From: Silvibacterium sp.
Lineage (GTDB): Bacteria; Acidobacteriota; Terriglobia; Terriglobales; Acidobacteriaceae
Direction of reading: 5' to 3'
NCBI GenBank assembly: GCA_030037215.1
Contig: JASHRS010000308.1
Location: 1-61,948 of the forward strand
Length of the DNA: 61,948 nt
The position numbers and the translations under genes were made by a program. The notes under the pieces were generated by a model that was given only the letters and a program-made list of their open reading frames with translations, did not search any database and was not told the origin of the DNA. This document shows, in pieces, positions 45,165 through 53,300 of the stretch. Within the stretch, counting starts at the first letter, position 1. The number at the start of each line of letters is the position of its first letter.

Positions 45165-46344
45165 GTTCACAAAGCCTCTCCAGAGCACCAGCTCCCCTGC
45201 CGCGAAAACCCTCCGTGTGCTTGCCGCAGCGGCCATCGCCTTCATCGGCATTCTTGTCATCACTCTGGCCAGCCGTCCCGGCTCCAAGGATTACATCGAG
45301 TACTGGAGCTCGGCAGTGCTCCTCGTACATCACGCCAATCCCTATGCTGCCGCGGGTATCTACGGACTGGAAAAAGCGCATGGGTTCCTCGCCAACCGGC
45401 CGCTCATCATGCGTAATCCTCCCTGGGCGCTGTTCCTCATCGCTCCGCTTGGATTCACCTCCGTTCGTGCGGGCCTGCTCCTGTGGACCCTCGCTGCCGC
45501 CGCATGCATTCTGGCGTCGACCTGGCTGCTGAATATGCCCTCCAGAGATCGTGCCCTTGCCTTTGTCTTCGCGCCGGCATTGGCTTCCATCTGCTGTGGC
45601 CAGAGTTCGCCATTTCTACTGCTGGGCTTCTCGCTTTTTCTGCGTTTCCATCGTGAGCGCCCGTTCCTCGCAGGAGCGTCCTTGCTTCTCATGGCCATCA
45701 AGCCCCACCTGTTTTTCATCTTCTGGGTGGTGCTGCTGGCCGAATGCATCTTCCGCCGTACATGGCTCATCCTCGCCGGAGGCGCGTCCGCCCTCGCAGT
45801 GGCAACAGCATTTTCCATGCTCCTCGACCCACGTATCTGGCCGCAATACCTTGCCATGATGCGCTCCTCATCGCTTGAGAACGAGTTCTTCCCTACAACA
45901 TCCATGCTCTTCCGGCTCATGATTGATCGCAACGCCGTTTGGCTTCTCTTTGTCCCGTCGGCCGTCGCAATCGTGTGGGGCCTTTGGTACTTCGCGCGCC
46001 ACAGGCAGACATGGGATTGGAACACCCACGGCATGCTGCTGATGATGGTGACCATCCTAGTCTCGCCCTATGAATTCTTCTCTGACGAAATCGTGCTGCT
46101 GCCGTCCATCCTCTTCGCGCTCAGTCTTCCTCTCCGGCGCCGCCATTCCACCTCTGCCCTCTTTGCGATCAATGGTGCGGCGTTGCTCATCATTATGGTT
46201 GCCGGAGCCCAGCTATCCTCCCCCGCATATGTCTGGACTCCATTGGCATGGCTGGCCTGGTTCCTCTACGTTACACGCGACACGGAACAGCAAAACTCGC
46301 TCTCCGCTCAGATCGCCGAAAGGGAGTCGGCCCGTCTCTCATGA
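45157..46344 (+). CDS. GT87-family-like (DUF2029) membrane glycosyltransferase, copy 2
   Basis: A 395-residue paralogue of the preceding protein, with the same order of segments: RPGSKDYIEYWSSAVLLVHHANPYAAAGI, NPPWALFLIAPLGF, RPFLAGASLLLMAIKPHLFFIFWVVLLAECIFRR and SDEIVLLPS. Large parts are near-identical, so the pair arose by tandem duplication. GTG 45157 lies within the end of copy 1. The stop overlaps the start of the second DUF192 gene (ATGA), so three genes are translated in a chain. It differs from copy 1 mostly in the C-terminal helices and the 230-250 loop. Confidence 0.78.
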   Translation: MPEFTKPLQSTSSPAAKTLRVLAAAAIAFIGILVITLASRPGSKDYIEYWSSAVLLVHHANPYAAAGIYGLEKAHGFLANRPLIMRNPPWALFLIAPLGFTSVRAGLLLWTLAAAACILASTWLLNMPSRDRALAFVFAPALASICCGQSSPFLLLGFSLFLRFHRERPFLAGASLLLMAIKPHLFFIFWVVLLAECIFRRTWLILAGGASALAVATAFSMLLDPRIWPQYLAMMRSSSLENEFFPTTSMLFRLMIDRNAVWLLFVPSAVAIVWGLWYFARHRQTWDWNTHGMLLMMVTILVSPYEFFSDEIVLLPSILFALSLPLRRRHSTSALFAINGAALLIIMVAGAQLSSPAYVWTPLAWLAWFLYVTRDTEQQNSLSAQIAERESARLS

Positions 46345-46757
46345 GTTCCGATCTCCAGAATGCAAGTAATTCCCCAGGCATGAAGCCCACATCAGGCTCT
46401 CGTCTCCGGATCGTCAATCTCACCCGTCAGACCGAGCTCGCAGCCTCAGCTGAAGTAGCGGGTCACAGCGCAGCACGTAACAAGGGATTACTGGGTCGCA
46501 CCAGCCTCCCCGAAGGGGAGGGCCTCTGGATCATTCCCTGTGAGTCCGTCCACACCTTCTTTATGAAGTTCCCCATCGACCTCGCCTATATTGATCGCAA
46601 ATTCATCGTAAAAAAGGTCAGGAGCAATGTCGGCCCTTGGAGGATTTCTGGCTGTTTCTCCGCGTATTCGGTCATCGAACTCCCTGCAGGCACTGTCAGC
46701 CGGACTCAGACTGTCGCTGGCGATAAACTTGAGCTTTCCCCTGCCGAATCCACGTAA
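46341..46757 (+). CDS. DUF192 family protein, second copy in the pilus locus
   Basis: A 138-residue protein with the DUF192 core: NKGLLGRTSLPEGEGLWIIPCESVHTFFMKFPIDLAYIDRKFIVKKV (about 50-96) and SVIELPAGTVSRTQTVAGDKLEL. ATG 46341 overlaps the stop of the second GT87 gene (ATGA), which argues against the longer in-frame reading from 46248. It has no signal peptide. It shares with the first copy (38207-38716) only the domain pattern, not close identity. Its role is unknown. Confidence 0.8.
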   Translation: MSSDLQNASNSPGMKPTSGSRLRIVNLTRQTELAASAEVAGHSAARNKGLLGRTSLPEGEGLWIIPCESVHTFFMKFPIDLAYIDRKFIVKKVRSNVGPWRISGCFSAYSVIELPAGTVSRTQTVAGDKLELSPAEST

Positions 46758-46899
46758 GGCTATGAAAATATTGACTTTTTCTGCCACATCAACCCCACCG
46801 GATCCCATTTGAACCTCCGGCTCACCCCGGGTAAGCATCCGAAAACCGCGTCCGACAGCTGCCTCCGCCTGTATACGCGCCATTACCTGCCACACTTGT

Positions 46900-46920
46900 C
46901 TGTATACAGCCGTTCACACA
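46900..46920 (+). promoter_or_regulatory. 21-bp element, copy 2 (candidate upstream activator site)
   Basis: The perfect palindrome CTGTATACAG followed by CCGTTCACACA; 20 of 21 bases equal the copy at 32664-32684. Its centre is about 76 bases before the GG of the -24 box at 46986, nearly the same distance as at the other copy. Confidence 0.55.
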
Positions 46921-46983
46921 TCACCCAAGCCCCGTAAATCAAATAACTATATTATTTACAATAAGATAGTTTCGGCAAAGAGA

Positions 46984-47000
46984 TTGGCCCTCCGCTTGCG
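46984..47000 (+). promoter_or_regulatory. Sigma-54-type -24/-12 promoter before the Flp pilin genes
   Basis: TTGGCCCTCCGCTTGCG: TTGGC-C-C and TTGC with 12 bases between GG and GC; one substitution in the core TGGCAC. A start near 47011 leaves about 50 bases before ATG 47062, with GGGGAAG as ribosome binding site. A strong promoter is expected for a major pilin. Confidence 0.7.
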
Positions 47001-47061
47001 ATATCAGTGTCAGACTCCGCCATCGGCTGAGCCAAAAATCATTCTATGGGGAAGAATTCCG

Positions 47062-47259
47062 ATGAAAGATAAACTCTTAATGCTCTCAATCAAGCTTCGG
47101 ACGCTTCTGTCCGATGAACAGGGTCAGGATCTCATTGAGTACGCGCTGGTGGTCGCTCTGATCGCCTTCGGTGCGACTGCTGCGATGAGCACCCTGTCCA
47201 GCGACATCAACCAGGCGTTCCTGAACATCGCCTCCAAGCTCACCTCTGCTACTACATAG
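47062..47259 (+). CDS. flp: Flp-type major pilin, copy 1
   Basis: A 65-residue prepilin. A basic leader (MKDKLLMLSIKLRTLLSDEQG) is followed by the cleavage motif G-QDLI-EY and the hydrophobic helix ALVVALIAFGATAAMSTL, exactly the Flp family pattern (cleavage after G21, Glu and Tyr at mature positions 5 and 6). It should be matured by the TadV peptidase encoded at 32805 and assembled by the Tad machine. ATG 47062 has GGGGAAG 7 bases upstream; a longer frame from 46984 overlaps the promoter and is rejected. A hairpin follows before copy 2. Confidence 0.93.
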   Translation: MKDKLLMLSIKLRTLLSDEQGQDLIEYALVVALIAFGATAAMSTLSSDINQAFLNIASKLTSATT

Positions 47260-47274
47260 TCGCAGCGAACGAAG

Positions 47275-47306
47275 GGCTCAATCATTGAACTGTAATTGAT
47301 TGAGCC
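47275..47306 (+). terminator. Hairpin between the two pilin genes (attenuator or processing site)
   Basis: Perfect 10-base arms GGCTCAATCA and TGATTGAGCC with a 12-base loop, no T-run. It lies between copy 1 and the ribosome binding site of copy 2, so it may lower read-through or protect the first message. Confidence 0.55.
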
Positions 47307-47338
47307 AAACTCATACTAAAAAGGAAGAAATAAAACCC

Positions 47339-47536
47339 ATGAAAGACAAACTGCTACTGCTCTCCATCAAGCTTCGGACGCTTCTGTCCGATGAACAGGG
47401 CCAGGATCTCATCGAGTACGCGCTGGTAGTTGCTCTGATCGCCTTTGGGGCGACCGCTGCGATGAGCACCCTGTCCAGCGATATTAACAAGGCGTTCTTG
47501 AACATCGCCTCCAAGCTCACCTCTGCTACTACTTAG
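47339..47536 (+). CDS. flp: Flp-type major pilin, copy 2
   Basis: A 65-residue prepilin identical to copy 1 except Met7 to Leu and Gln51 to Lys. AAGGAAGAAA precedes ATG 47339. The same G-QDLI-EY processing site and helix are present. The near identity in DNA as well as protein points to a recent duplication or ongoing gene conversion. It is probably transcribed from the sigma-54-type promoter of copy 1 through the intervening hairpin. Confidence 0.93.
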   Translation: MKDKLLLLSIKLRTLLSDEQGQDLIEYALVVALIAFGATAAMSTLSSDINKAFLNIASKLTSATT

Positions 47537-47557
47537 TCGCAGCGGGGACCAATCACT

Positions 47558-47580
47558 GGAACCGTCTCTGGAGCGGTTCC
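47558..47580 (+). terminator. Stem-loop after the pilin genes
   Basis: GGAACCG-N9-CGGTTCC followed by TTGGCTG. A 7-bp stem with a short T stretch, 21 bases after the second pilin stop; a modest terminator candidate. Confidence 0.45.
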
Positions 47581-47725
47581 TTGGCTGTACAACGTAACAC
47601 TGCTTCGTTGAGGGGGAGAATTGCCTGTAGACCCGCAATCTCCCGGCACTCCCCTTACCCTCTGACGAGTTGTTTAACTTCGCCGTTTGCCCCTTGACTG
47701 CGGGTCTTTGCAGGAAGGAATTCAG

Positions 47726-48514
47726 ATGATCGACGGAAAGCGTATCGCAGTTGTCATGCCGGCATATAATGCCGAAAAAACGCTGGAAAAGACCGTGCGC
47801 GAACTGCCCGGCTGCGTCGACATCAAAATCCTGGTGGATGACTCAAGCAGCGACAACACTGCGCGCCTCTCGGAAAGCCTCGGCGTGCAGACCTTCATCC
47901 ACGACTCCAACTATGGCTACGGACGAAACCAGCAAACCTGCTACCGCGAAGCCCTCCGCGCAGGCGCGGACATCGTGGTTATGGTCCACGCCGATTATCA
48001 ATACACCCCCTCCCTCGTCTCCGCAATGGCGGGTATGGTCGCCAGCGGAGTCTACGATGTAGTACTCGCATCGCGCATTCTTGGCGGAGGAGCGCTCAAG
48101 GGCGGCATGCCGCTCTATAAATATATCGCCAACCGGTTGCTGACGGCCTTTCAGAACCTGTTCCTCAGAGTCAAACTCTCCGAATATCACACCGGCTTCC
48201 GGGCATTTTCGAGAGAGGTTCTCCAGACACTCCCCCTTCTGGAGAATTCCGACGACTTCGTCTACGACAATCAGATGATTGCCCAGTCCGTGATGTTCGG
48301 TTTCCGCATCGGGGAGATTTCCTGCCCGACCAAATATTTCAAGGAAGCCTCATCCATCAACTTCACTCGCAGTGCAGAGTACGGAATCGGCGTTCTTACG
48401 ACCACCGTCGGCTTCGTCGCCCATAAACTTGGGCTCGCCCGCCTGCCGCGGTATGGCACGACCGGAAGAAAAGTTGCGCTGACCTACTATTCAGAATTGA
48501 CCCACAGATCGTGA
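47726..48514 (+). CDS. GT2 glycosyltransferase, polyprenyl-phosphate sugar synthase-like
   Basis: A 262-residue GT-A enzyme of family 2, resembling dolichol/polyprenol-phosphate mannose or glucose synthases: AVVMPAYNAEKTLEKTV near 8-24, KILVDDSSSDNTA near 35-47 and VMVHADYQYTP near 88-98, then RILGGGALKGGMPLYKYIANRLLTAFQNLFL. No C-terminal membrane anchor is evident. ATG 47726 is chosen over the longer frame (47687) because AAGGAA stands 6 bases before it. It could supply lipid-linked sugar to the nearby GT-C-type membrane proteins; this link is inference. Confidence 0.85.
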   Translation: MIDGKRIAVVMPAYNAEKTLEKTVRELPGCVDIKILVDDSSSDNTARLSESLGVQTFIHDSNYGYGRNQQTCYREALRAGADIVVMVHADYQYTPSLVSAMAGMVASGVYDVVLASRILGGGALKGGMPLYKYIANRLLTAFQNLFLRVKLSEYHTGFRAFSREVLQTLPLLENSDDFVYDNQMIAQSVMFGFRIGEISCPTKYFKEASSINFTRSAEYGIGVLTTTVGFVAHKLGLARLPRYGTTGRKVALTYYSELTHRS

Positions 48515-48562
48515 CGAGCATAGCCTGACCGCAAGTTTGCATGGTTCAGGCAAAATAGTCCG

Positions 48563-50317
48563 ATGATCCCGCCTACCGCTTCGCACCATGACCCTGCCAT
48601 CATAGCGGTCGAGGGCGGCCTGACAGCAATTGCAATTGCTGTCGTATTCTCCTGGCCCCAGCTCGGTTCACGTTACTTCTCCCGCATGGAGCGCTTCTTT
48701 GCACAACTGGCCCGGCGAAAAACTCTGTCCGTAGCCCTAGTCGGCATATCCGCCTTCCTGCTGCGCCTTGCTGTCCTGCCGCTATGCCCCATCCCGCAGC
48801 CTTTTGTACATGACGACTTCAGCTATCTGCTGGCGGCTGACACGTACGCCTCCGGAAGGCTCACCAATCCCACACCCGCCATGTGGACGCACTTTGAAAC
48901 CTTCCACGTCATCATGAAACCAACCTATATGTCCATGTACTTCCCGGCGCAGGGACTGGTCCTCGCCGCCGGCAAAGCGCTCACTGGACAAGCATGGTTC
49001 GGACTCCTCTGTGTCACCGCTCTCATGTGCGCGGCCATTTGCTGGATGCTGCAGGCGTGGCTGCCACCCGGCTGGGCGCTGCTGGGCGGCGTGCTTGCCG
49101 TCCTGCGCATCGGTCTCTTCAGTTACTGGATCGACACCTATGTCGGCGGCGGCTCTATCGCCGCGCTCGGCGGAGCGTTGGTTCTTGGGGCACTTCCGCG
49201 GCTTATGCGCACCGTACGCCTTCGTTATAGCGTCACTCTGGCGATCGGCATCATCCTGCTTGCTTTCGACCGTCCTTACGAAGGCCTCCTGCTCTGTCTA
49301 CCTGTCGCTTTCGTTCTCGGGCGATGGATTCTTCACGGAAAAAATACGCCGCCCGCATCCTTGCTTTTTCAGCGTGCCACTCTTCCCGTCCTCCTGATCA
49401 TCGCCGCCGGCGCGTGGATGGGCTACTACAACTACCGTGTCTTCGGTAGCTCCTTGACACCGCCATACAAGATAGGTCGTGCCACGTATGCGATTGCTCC
49501 CTATTGGATCTGGCAGCCCTTGCGCCCCAAACCTGTCTACCGGCACAAAATCATGGAAGAGTTTTTCTGCCACGAGGAAGTCTCTGCTTACCAGTCAATT
49601 CACAGCCTGACTGGTTTTCTGCCGCAGACCCTGATCAAAGCTGTACGTACTGTCCTGTTTTTCGCCGGCATCCTCTTGCTGCCTCTACTCGTAATGCTGC
49701 CGCGCGCTTTTCTCGACCGCCGCATTCGCTTTCTGGTCGCGTGTGTTCTCGTATTGGCATGCGGCCAGATCATTGAGGTATTTTTCTTCCCCCATTACAT
49801 CGCGCCTTTTACAGCAGCTCTGTATGCACTTGGCCTCCAGGCCATGCGACATCTGCGTCAGTGCAAACCCGGCAATCAGCCCGTTGGACTGGCTCTCGTC
49901 CGCCTGACAATCGCCCTATGTTTTGTCATGGCTGCCGTCCGGGTCTGCGCAGCGCCGCTGCATGTCAGCCTCGGTACATGGCCCAGTGGAGACTGGTCCG
50001 TAGCATGGTATGGACCAGGCCAGTTCGGTGCTCCGCGGGCGCGCATAGAAGCTGCGCTGGAACATTTACCAGGTCAGCAACTCGCTATCGTCAGATATGC
50101 GCCCGGCCACGATGCGCTGGATGCATGGGTTGCCAATGCCGCAGACATCGACCGCTCCAAAGTCATCTGGGCGAACGAAATGGGTCCCGCCGATAATCTC
50201 GATCTGATTCGCTACTACAGCAACCGCACCGTATGGCTCATACAGCCCGACGCAAAACCAGGATTCGTGATCTCTCCCTATCCTGTCTCCGCACAGGAAT
50301 CCGCAGGAGTGAAATAA
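48563..50317 (+). CDS. Polytopic membrane protein, GT-C glycosyltransferase-like
   Basis: A 584-residue protein with about 11-12 hydrophobic segments. The first large loop has FVHDDFSYLLAADTYASGRLTNPTP near 81-105, the acidic DD pattern of GT-C-fold (GT39/GT83-like) sugar transferases that use polyprenyl-phosphate sugars. The C-terminal soluble part (about 470-584) contains RIEAALEHLPGQQLAIVRYAPGHDALDAWVANAADID. No strong ribosome binding site precedes ATG 48563. It follows the GT2 gene by 48 bases, and the two likely act together. It converges on tamB with only 5 bases between stops. Confidence 0.68.
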   Translation: MIPPTASHHDPAIIAVEGGLTAIAIAVVFSWPQLGSRYFSRMERFFAQLARRKTLSVALVGISAFLLRLAVLPLCPIPQPFVHDDFSYLLAADTYASGRLTNPTPAMWTHFETFHVIMKPTYMSMYFPAQGLVLAAGKALTGQAWFGLLCVTALMCAAICWMLQAWLPPGWALLGGVLAVLRIGLFSYWIDTYVGGGSIAALGGALVLGALPRLMRTVRLRYSVTLAIGIILLAFDRPYEGLLLCLPVAFVLGRWILHGKNTPPASLLFQRATLPVLLIIAAGAWMGYYNYRVFGSSLTPPYKIGRATYAIAPYWIWQPLRPKPVYRHKIMEEFFCHEEVSAYQSIHSLTGFLPQTLIKAVRTVLFFAGILLLPLLVMLPRAFLDRRIRFLVACVLVLACGQIIEVFFFPHYIAPFTAALYALGLQAMRHLRQCKPGNQPVGLALVRLTIALCFVMAAVRVCAAPLHVSLGTWPSGDWSVAWYGPGQFGAPRARIEAALEHLPGQQLAIVRYAPGHDALDAWVANAADIDRSKVIWANEMGPADNLDLIRYYSNRTVWLIQPDAKPGFVISPYPVSAQESAGVK

Positions 50318-50322
50318 GCCCT

Positions 50323-53300
50323 TTACCGGTACCGCCGGCGAAGCTTGATGATGAAGCTGAACACGCCGGCTTCGTCGCGGACCGCAATCACCGAAACATT
50401 CTGTGTCAGATCGATCTCTGCCTGAATAAGCTGCTGCGCCGTCGAGTTGACGTTGGTGGCATAGGTCAGGGTTGCGTTCTTCGCAACCTGCTGCTCTACC
50501 GTGATGCGTGCCGACGAGTTGCCCGTCCCGGTCACAAACGTGGGATCGATCTTCACGCTGCCGCCCCCGAAGAGCTTCTGAATGCGGTTGCTCACCGTCG
50601 CATTCAGCGCTCCGCCCAGCAGCGCGTCCGCAGCGGAGTTCACGCCTGCCTGCGACTGCATGTTCGAATAAATTTGCTGCTCTTCCTGCGTCCGCCCTAC
50701 CGCGAGCAGAGAAAAAATGTCCTGCTCCGACAACGGAGGCTCCGACCTGAACGTCGGCACCGGCTTCGATGCTGTCCCAGTCAGGCCGATCGTGATGTCG
50801 TAATCCTCAACCCGCGCCGTGGCGCTCAGGTCGATCACCGGATCAATCCGCACCGGGTTCGAAAAATAAACATCTCCGTGCTGCAGCTCATATTTGGTTC
50901 CCGCGAATGTTGCATTGCCCTCAGTTATCGAAACGTGACCCAGAACCGTGGGCTGTGCCACTGTGCCGCGTACACGCAGATCGACTTCGCCTGCAAGCTT
51001 GGCGTATGAGTTCTGAAAGTCTAGCTGCGGCGCCGAGACCACATGTACATCCAGCCGCACATGGTTCGAGGGAGCATCCGGATTCGGCGGCAGCGCCACG
51101 CCTCCTGTCGTCGAACTGAGTGCTGCGAGGTCGAGATCGCTACCCACTACAAATCGCGTAATCGTAACGTCTCCACTCAACAGCATCGACTTCTGCGTCC
51201 CCTGCAGCCGCAGCTTTGCGTCCGCCATTGAGCTGATACCTCTCGGATAACGGATGCGCACTCCGCTCGCTGTCGCTGTCAGGTCACCGTATATGCCCTG
51301 CTGGTATGTCAGGAACCCGCCCAGCGTCAGTTTTCCGCCTCCGCTGAGTGCGGTCATGCTCTTCACGTCCAGCCGGTCTTGGTCAAATTCCAGCGTGCCG
51401 TTTACCTGGCTCAACCCATTCGGGAAATCCGCAAGAGCAACGGACACATTGGTGAATCGCACATTGCCCGTCAGATCCGGATTGTCCACAGTTCCGCCTG
51501 CGTTTACGTTGAAATCGACGTGCCCTGAGGCGGTCAGGTCGCTGTCGAACGTCTGCACAAGCCTCATATTCACCGAACCGCCGGCCTGCAGATTCAAATC
51601 GTGCCTATCGGTCAGCGCTCCAACCGATCCCTGCGCGCGCAGGTTCGTATCTTCTCCAAGAATATGCAGGGGATCAAGATGCACTCGCCCGTCCACCAGC
51701 GTCGCATGCACTGGGCCGTCGCTTTTCAGCGCTACTCCTGCCAGCGACACTGCGAATTGCTGCATCGTTGCATCCCCGCTCATCTTTCTCGGCTCGCGCA
51801 GCGGCCCGCTGATGTTCACCGTTGCACCAATCGACGATTGCACCGTCAGTCCCTGCACGTTCAGGCTGCGAAGCAGCGGATCGACATTGAAGTTCGAGAG
51901 CGCAAGTTGTGCCTGCGTCTCGTAGTCTCCCGTAAGCTCTGTCTCCCCGTGAATCTCCATGAGCGCATTCGACATGTTCGAGGTTGCGTTTATCAGCAAA
52001 GTACGTCCCTGCGTGTGTGCCTCCGCATCGACAAAGCCTGTAATCAAGTTAGCGATGTTTACCTTCGTTACATGCAGGCTTGCCTGCAAACTCGGCGATT
52101 GAAGTGTGCCGTTCCCATGCGCCTCAAAGACCAGCATGCCTTTCACGGAAGCCTTGCTCTGCAATGGGCGTATGCGTGCCAGATCGAACCCTTCGCCTTG
52201 CGCATTGAAGTGGAACGCTTCAGTCTTCAGGTCGTATCCGCCGCCTCCTGTAATCCGCCCGCCGTCTTCGAGAAACACAAGGTTTGTTGCCTGAGCCTCG
52301 CGCCCTGCAAAGCGCAGATCGGTATTCAGGCTCTTGTACGGTTCCCCATAAACTGTCCCGCCATCAATCGAAAGACGTCCGCCGCCCCTCAGATCATTGA
52401 CGGTGCCGTTCGCCTCGGCCGTGAGATTCACCGTTCCAGTCACTGGCAGGCCCTTGCCGGCCATTTGCAGTAAATCCTGCAGATTCGCGCCTTGCATGCT
52501 CACGGTGGCGCGTATCGCTGAATACTCGTCAAACGCCGAATGGCGCGGCGTGATTTGATGCGCCTCTAGTTCTCCTGAAAGGTGAACCTCAGCCGGTCCG
52601 TGCGTCAGTTCCGCCCGAGTCACCGCAATGCGTTCGCTTGAATACTCGGCATCGGCATCGATCGAGTCCCAGCGCACCGTGTGCTCCACGCCGCCGCGCT
52701 CCCCCGTTTCCTCGGTCTCATCCTCTGGCTTCGCCGGAATGGTGAAAGCAAGATCGAAGTCCGTCGCATCCAGATGCCCCTTCACATCCGGATTCAGAAT
52801 GCTCCCCGTAAGCGTTCCCGTGAATGATGCCTGTCCGTGCAGCGCAACCGGCAACGCGCTCACGCCTCTCTTGCCCTCGGACGCAACTCCCAGCGTGGAA
52901 AGCGTTCGGTCAAACTCCGCCAGATTCGCCGTCTTCAGCGTTACCTGCAGGTTCGACGCGTGCGTAATCGGATACACCCCCAGCAATCCCGTCACCCTCA
53001 CCTCAGAGCCGGGTGTATGGACATTCAGGCTGCGAATTGTCACATTTCCGGTTGCATTCGAATATTGCGCATCGACTGTGCCATACATCGGAACGCGCCC
53101 CGAAGTCAGTTTCACCGGAGGCATCAGTGTAACTTTGGCCTGAGTTACAAAGTTGTCGGCGTTTCCCGTCCAGTCTGCGCTTGCATCGCCGCTGGCTTCT
53201 GTATCGAACCCCAGCTCCATATAGTGCTGCGGCGCCACCTCCGCCATAATCGACGAAAGCGGAATGGCATGCAGTTGCGCTTGGACCGTTCCGTGCGAGA

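Larger units (their letters stand above)
46758..47061. other. Control region before the Flp pilin genes
   Basis: About 300 bases, no gene. From left to right: GTATAC at 46871-46876, the second copy of the 21-bp element at 46900-46920, an AT-rich segment with nested inverted repeats (GTAAAT/ATTTAC at 46934-46939 and 46954-46959; AAATAA/TTATTT at 46941-46946 and 46952-46957), and a -24/-12 promoter at 46984-47000. The AT-rich part between activator-like element and promoter is where a DNA-bending protein would act. Confidence 0.6.

Noticed and set aside
46934-46959. IHF-type bending site between the 21-bp element and the pilin promoter
   Set aside because: One mismatch from the consensus in an AT-rich stretch is not enough evidence, and I cannot confirm an IHF homologue.
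46984-47061. Longer N-terminus for the first pilin
   Set aside because: The extra 26 residues lie over the -24/-12 promoter and precede a well-formed pilin leader with its own ribosome binding site.
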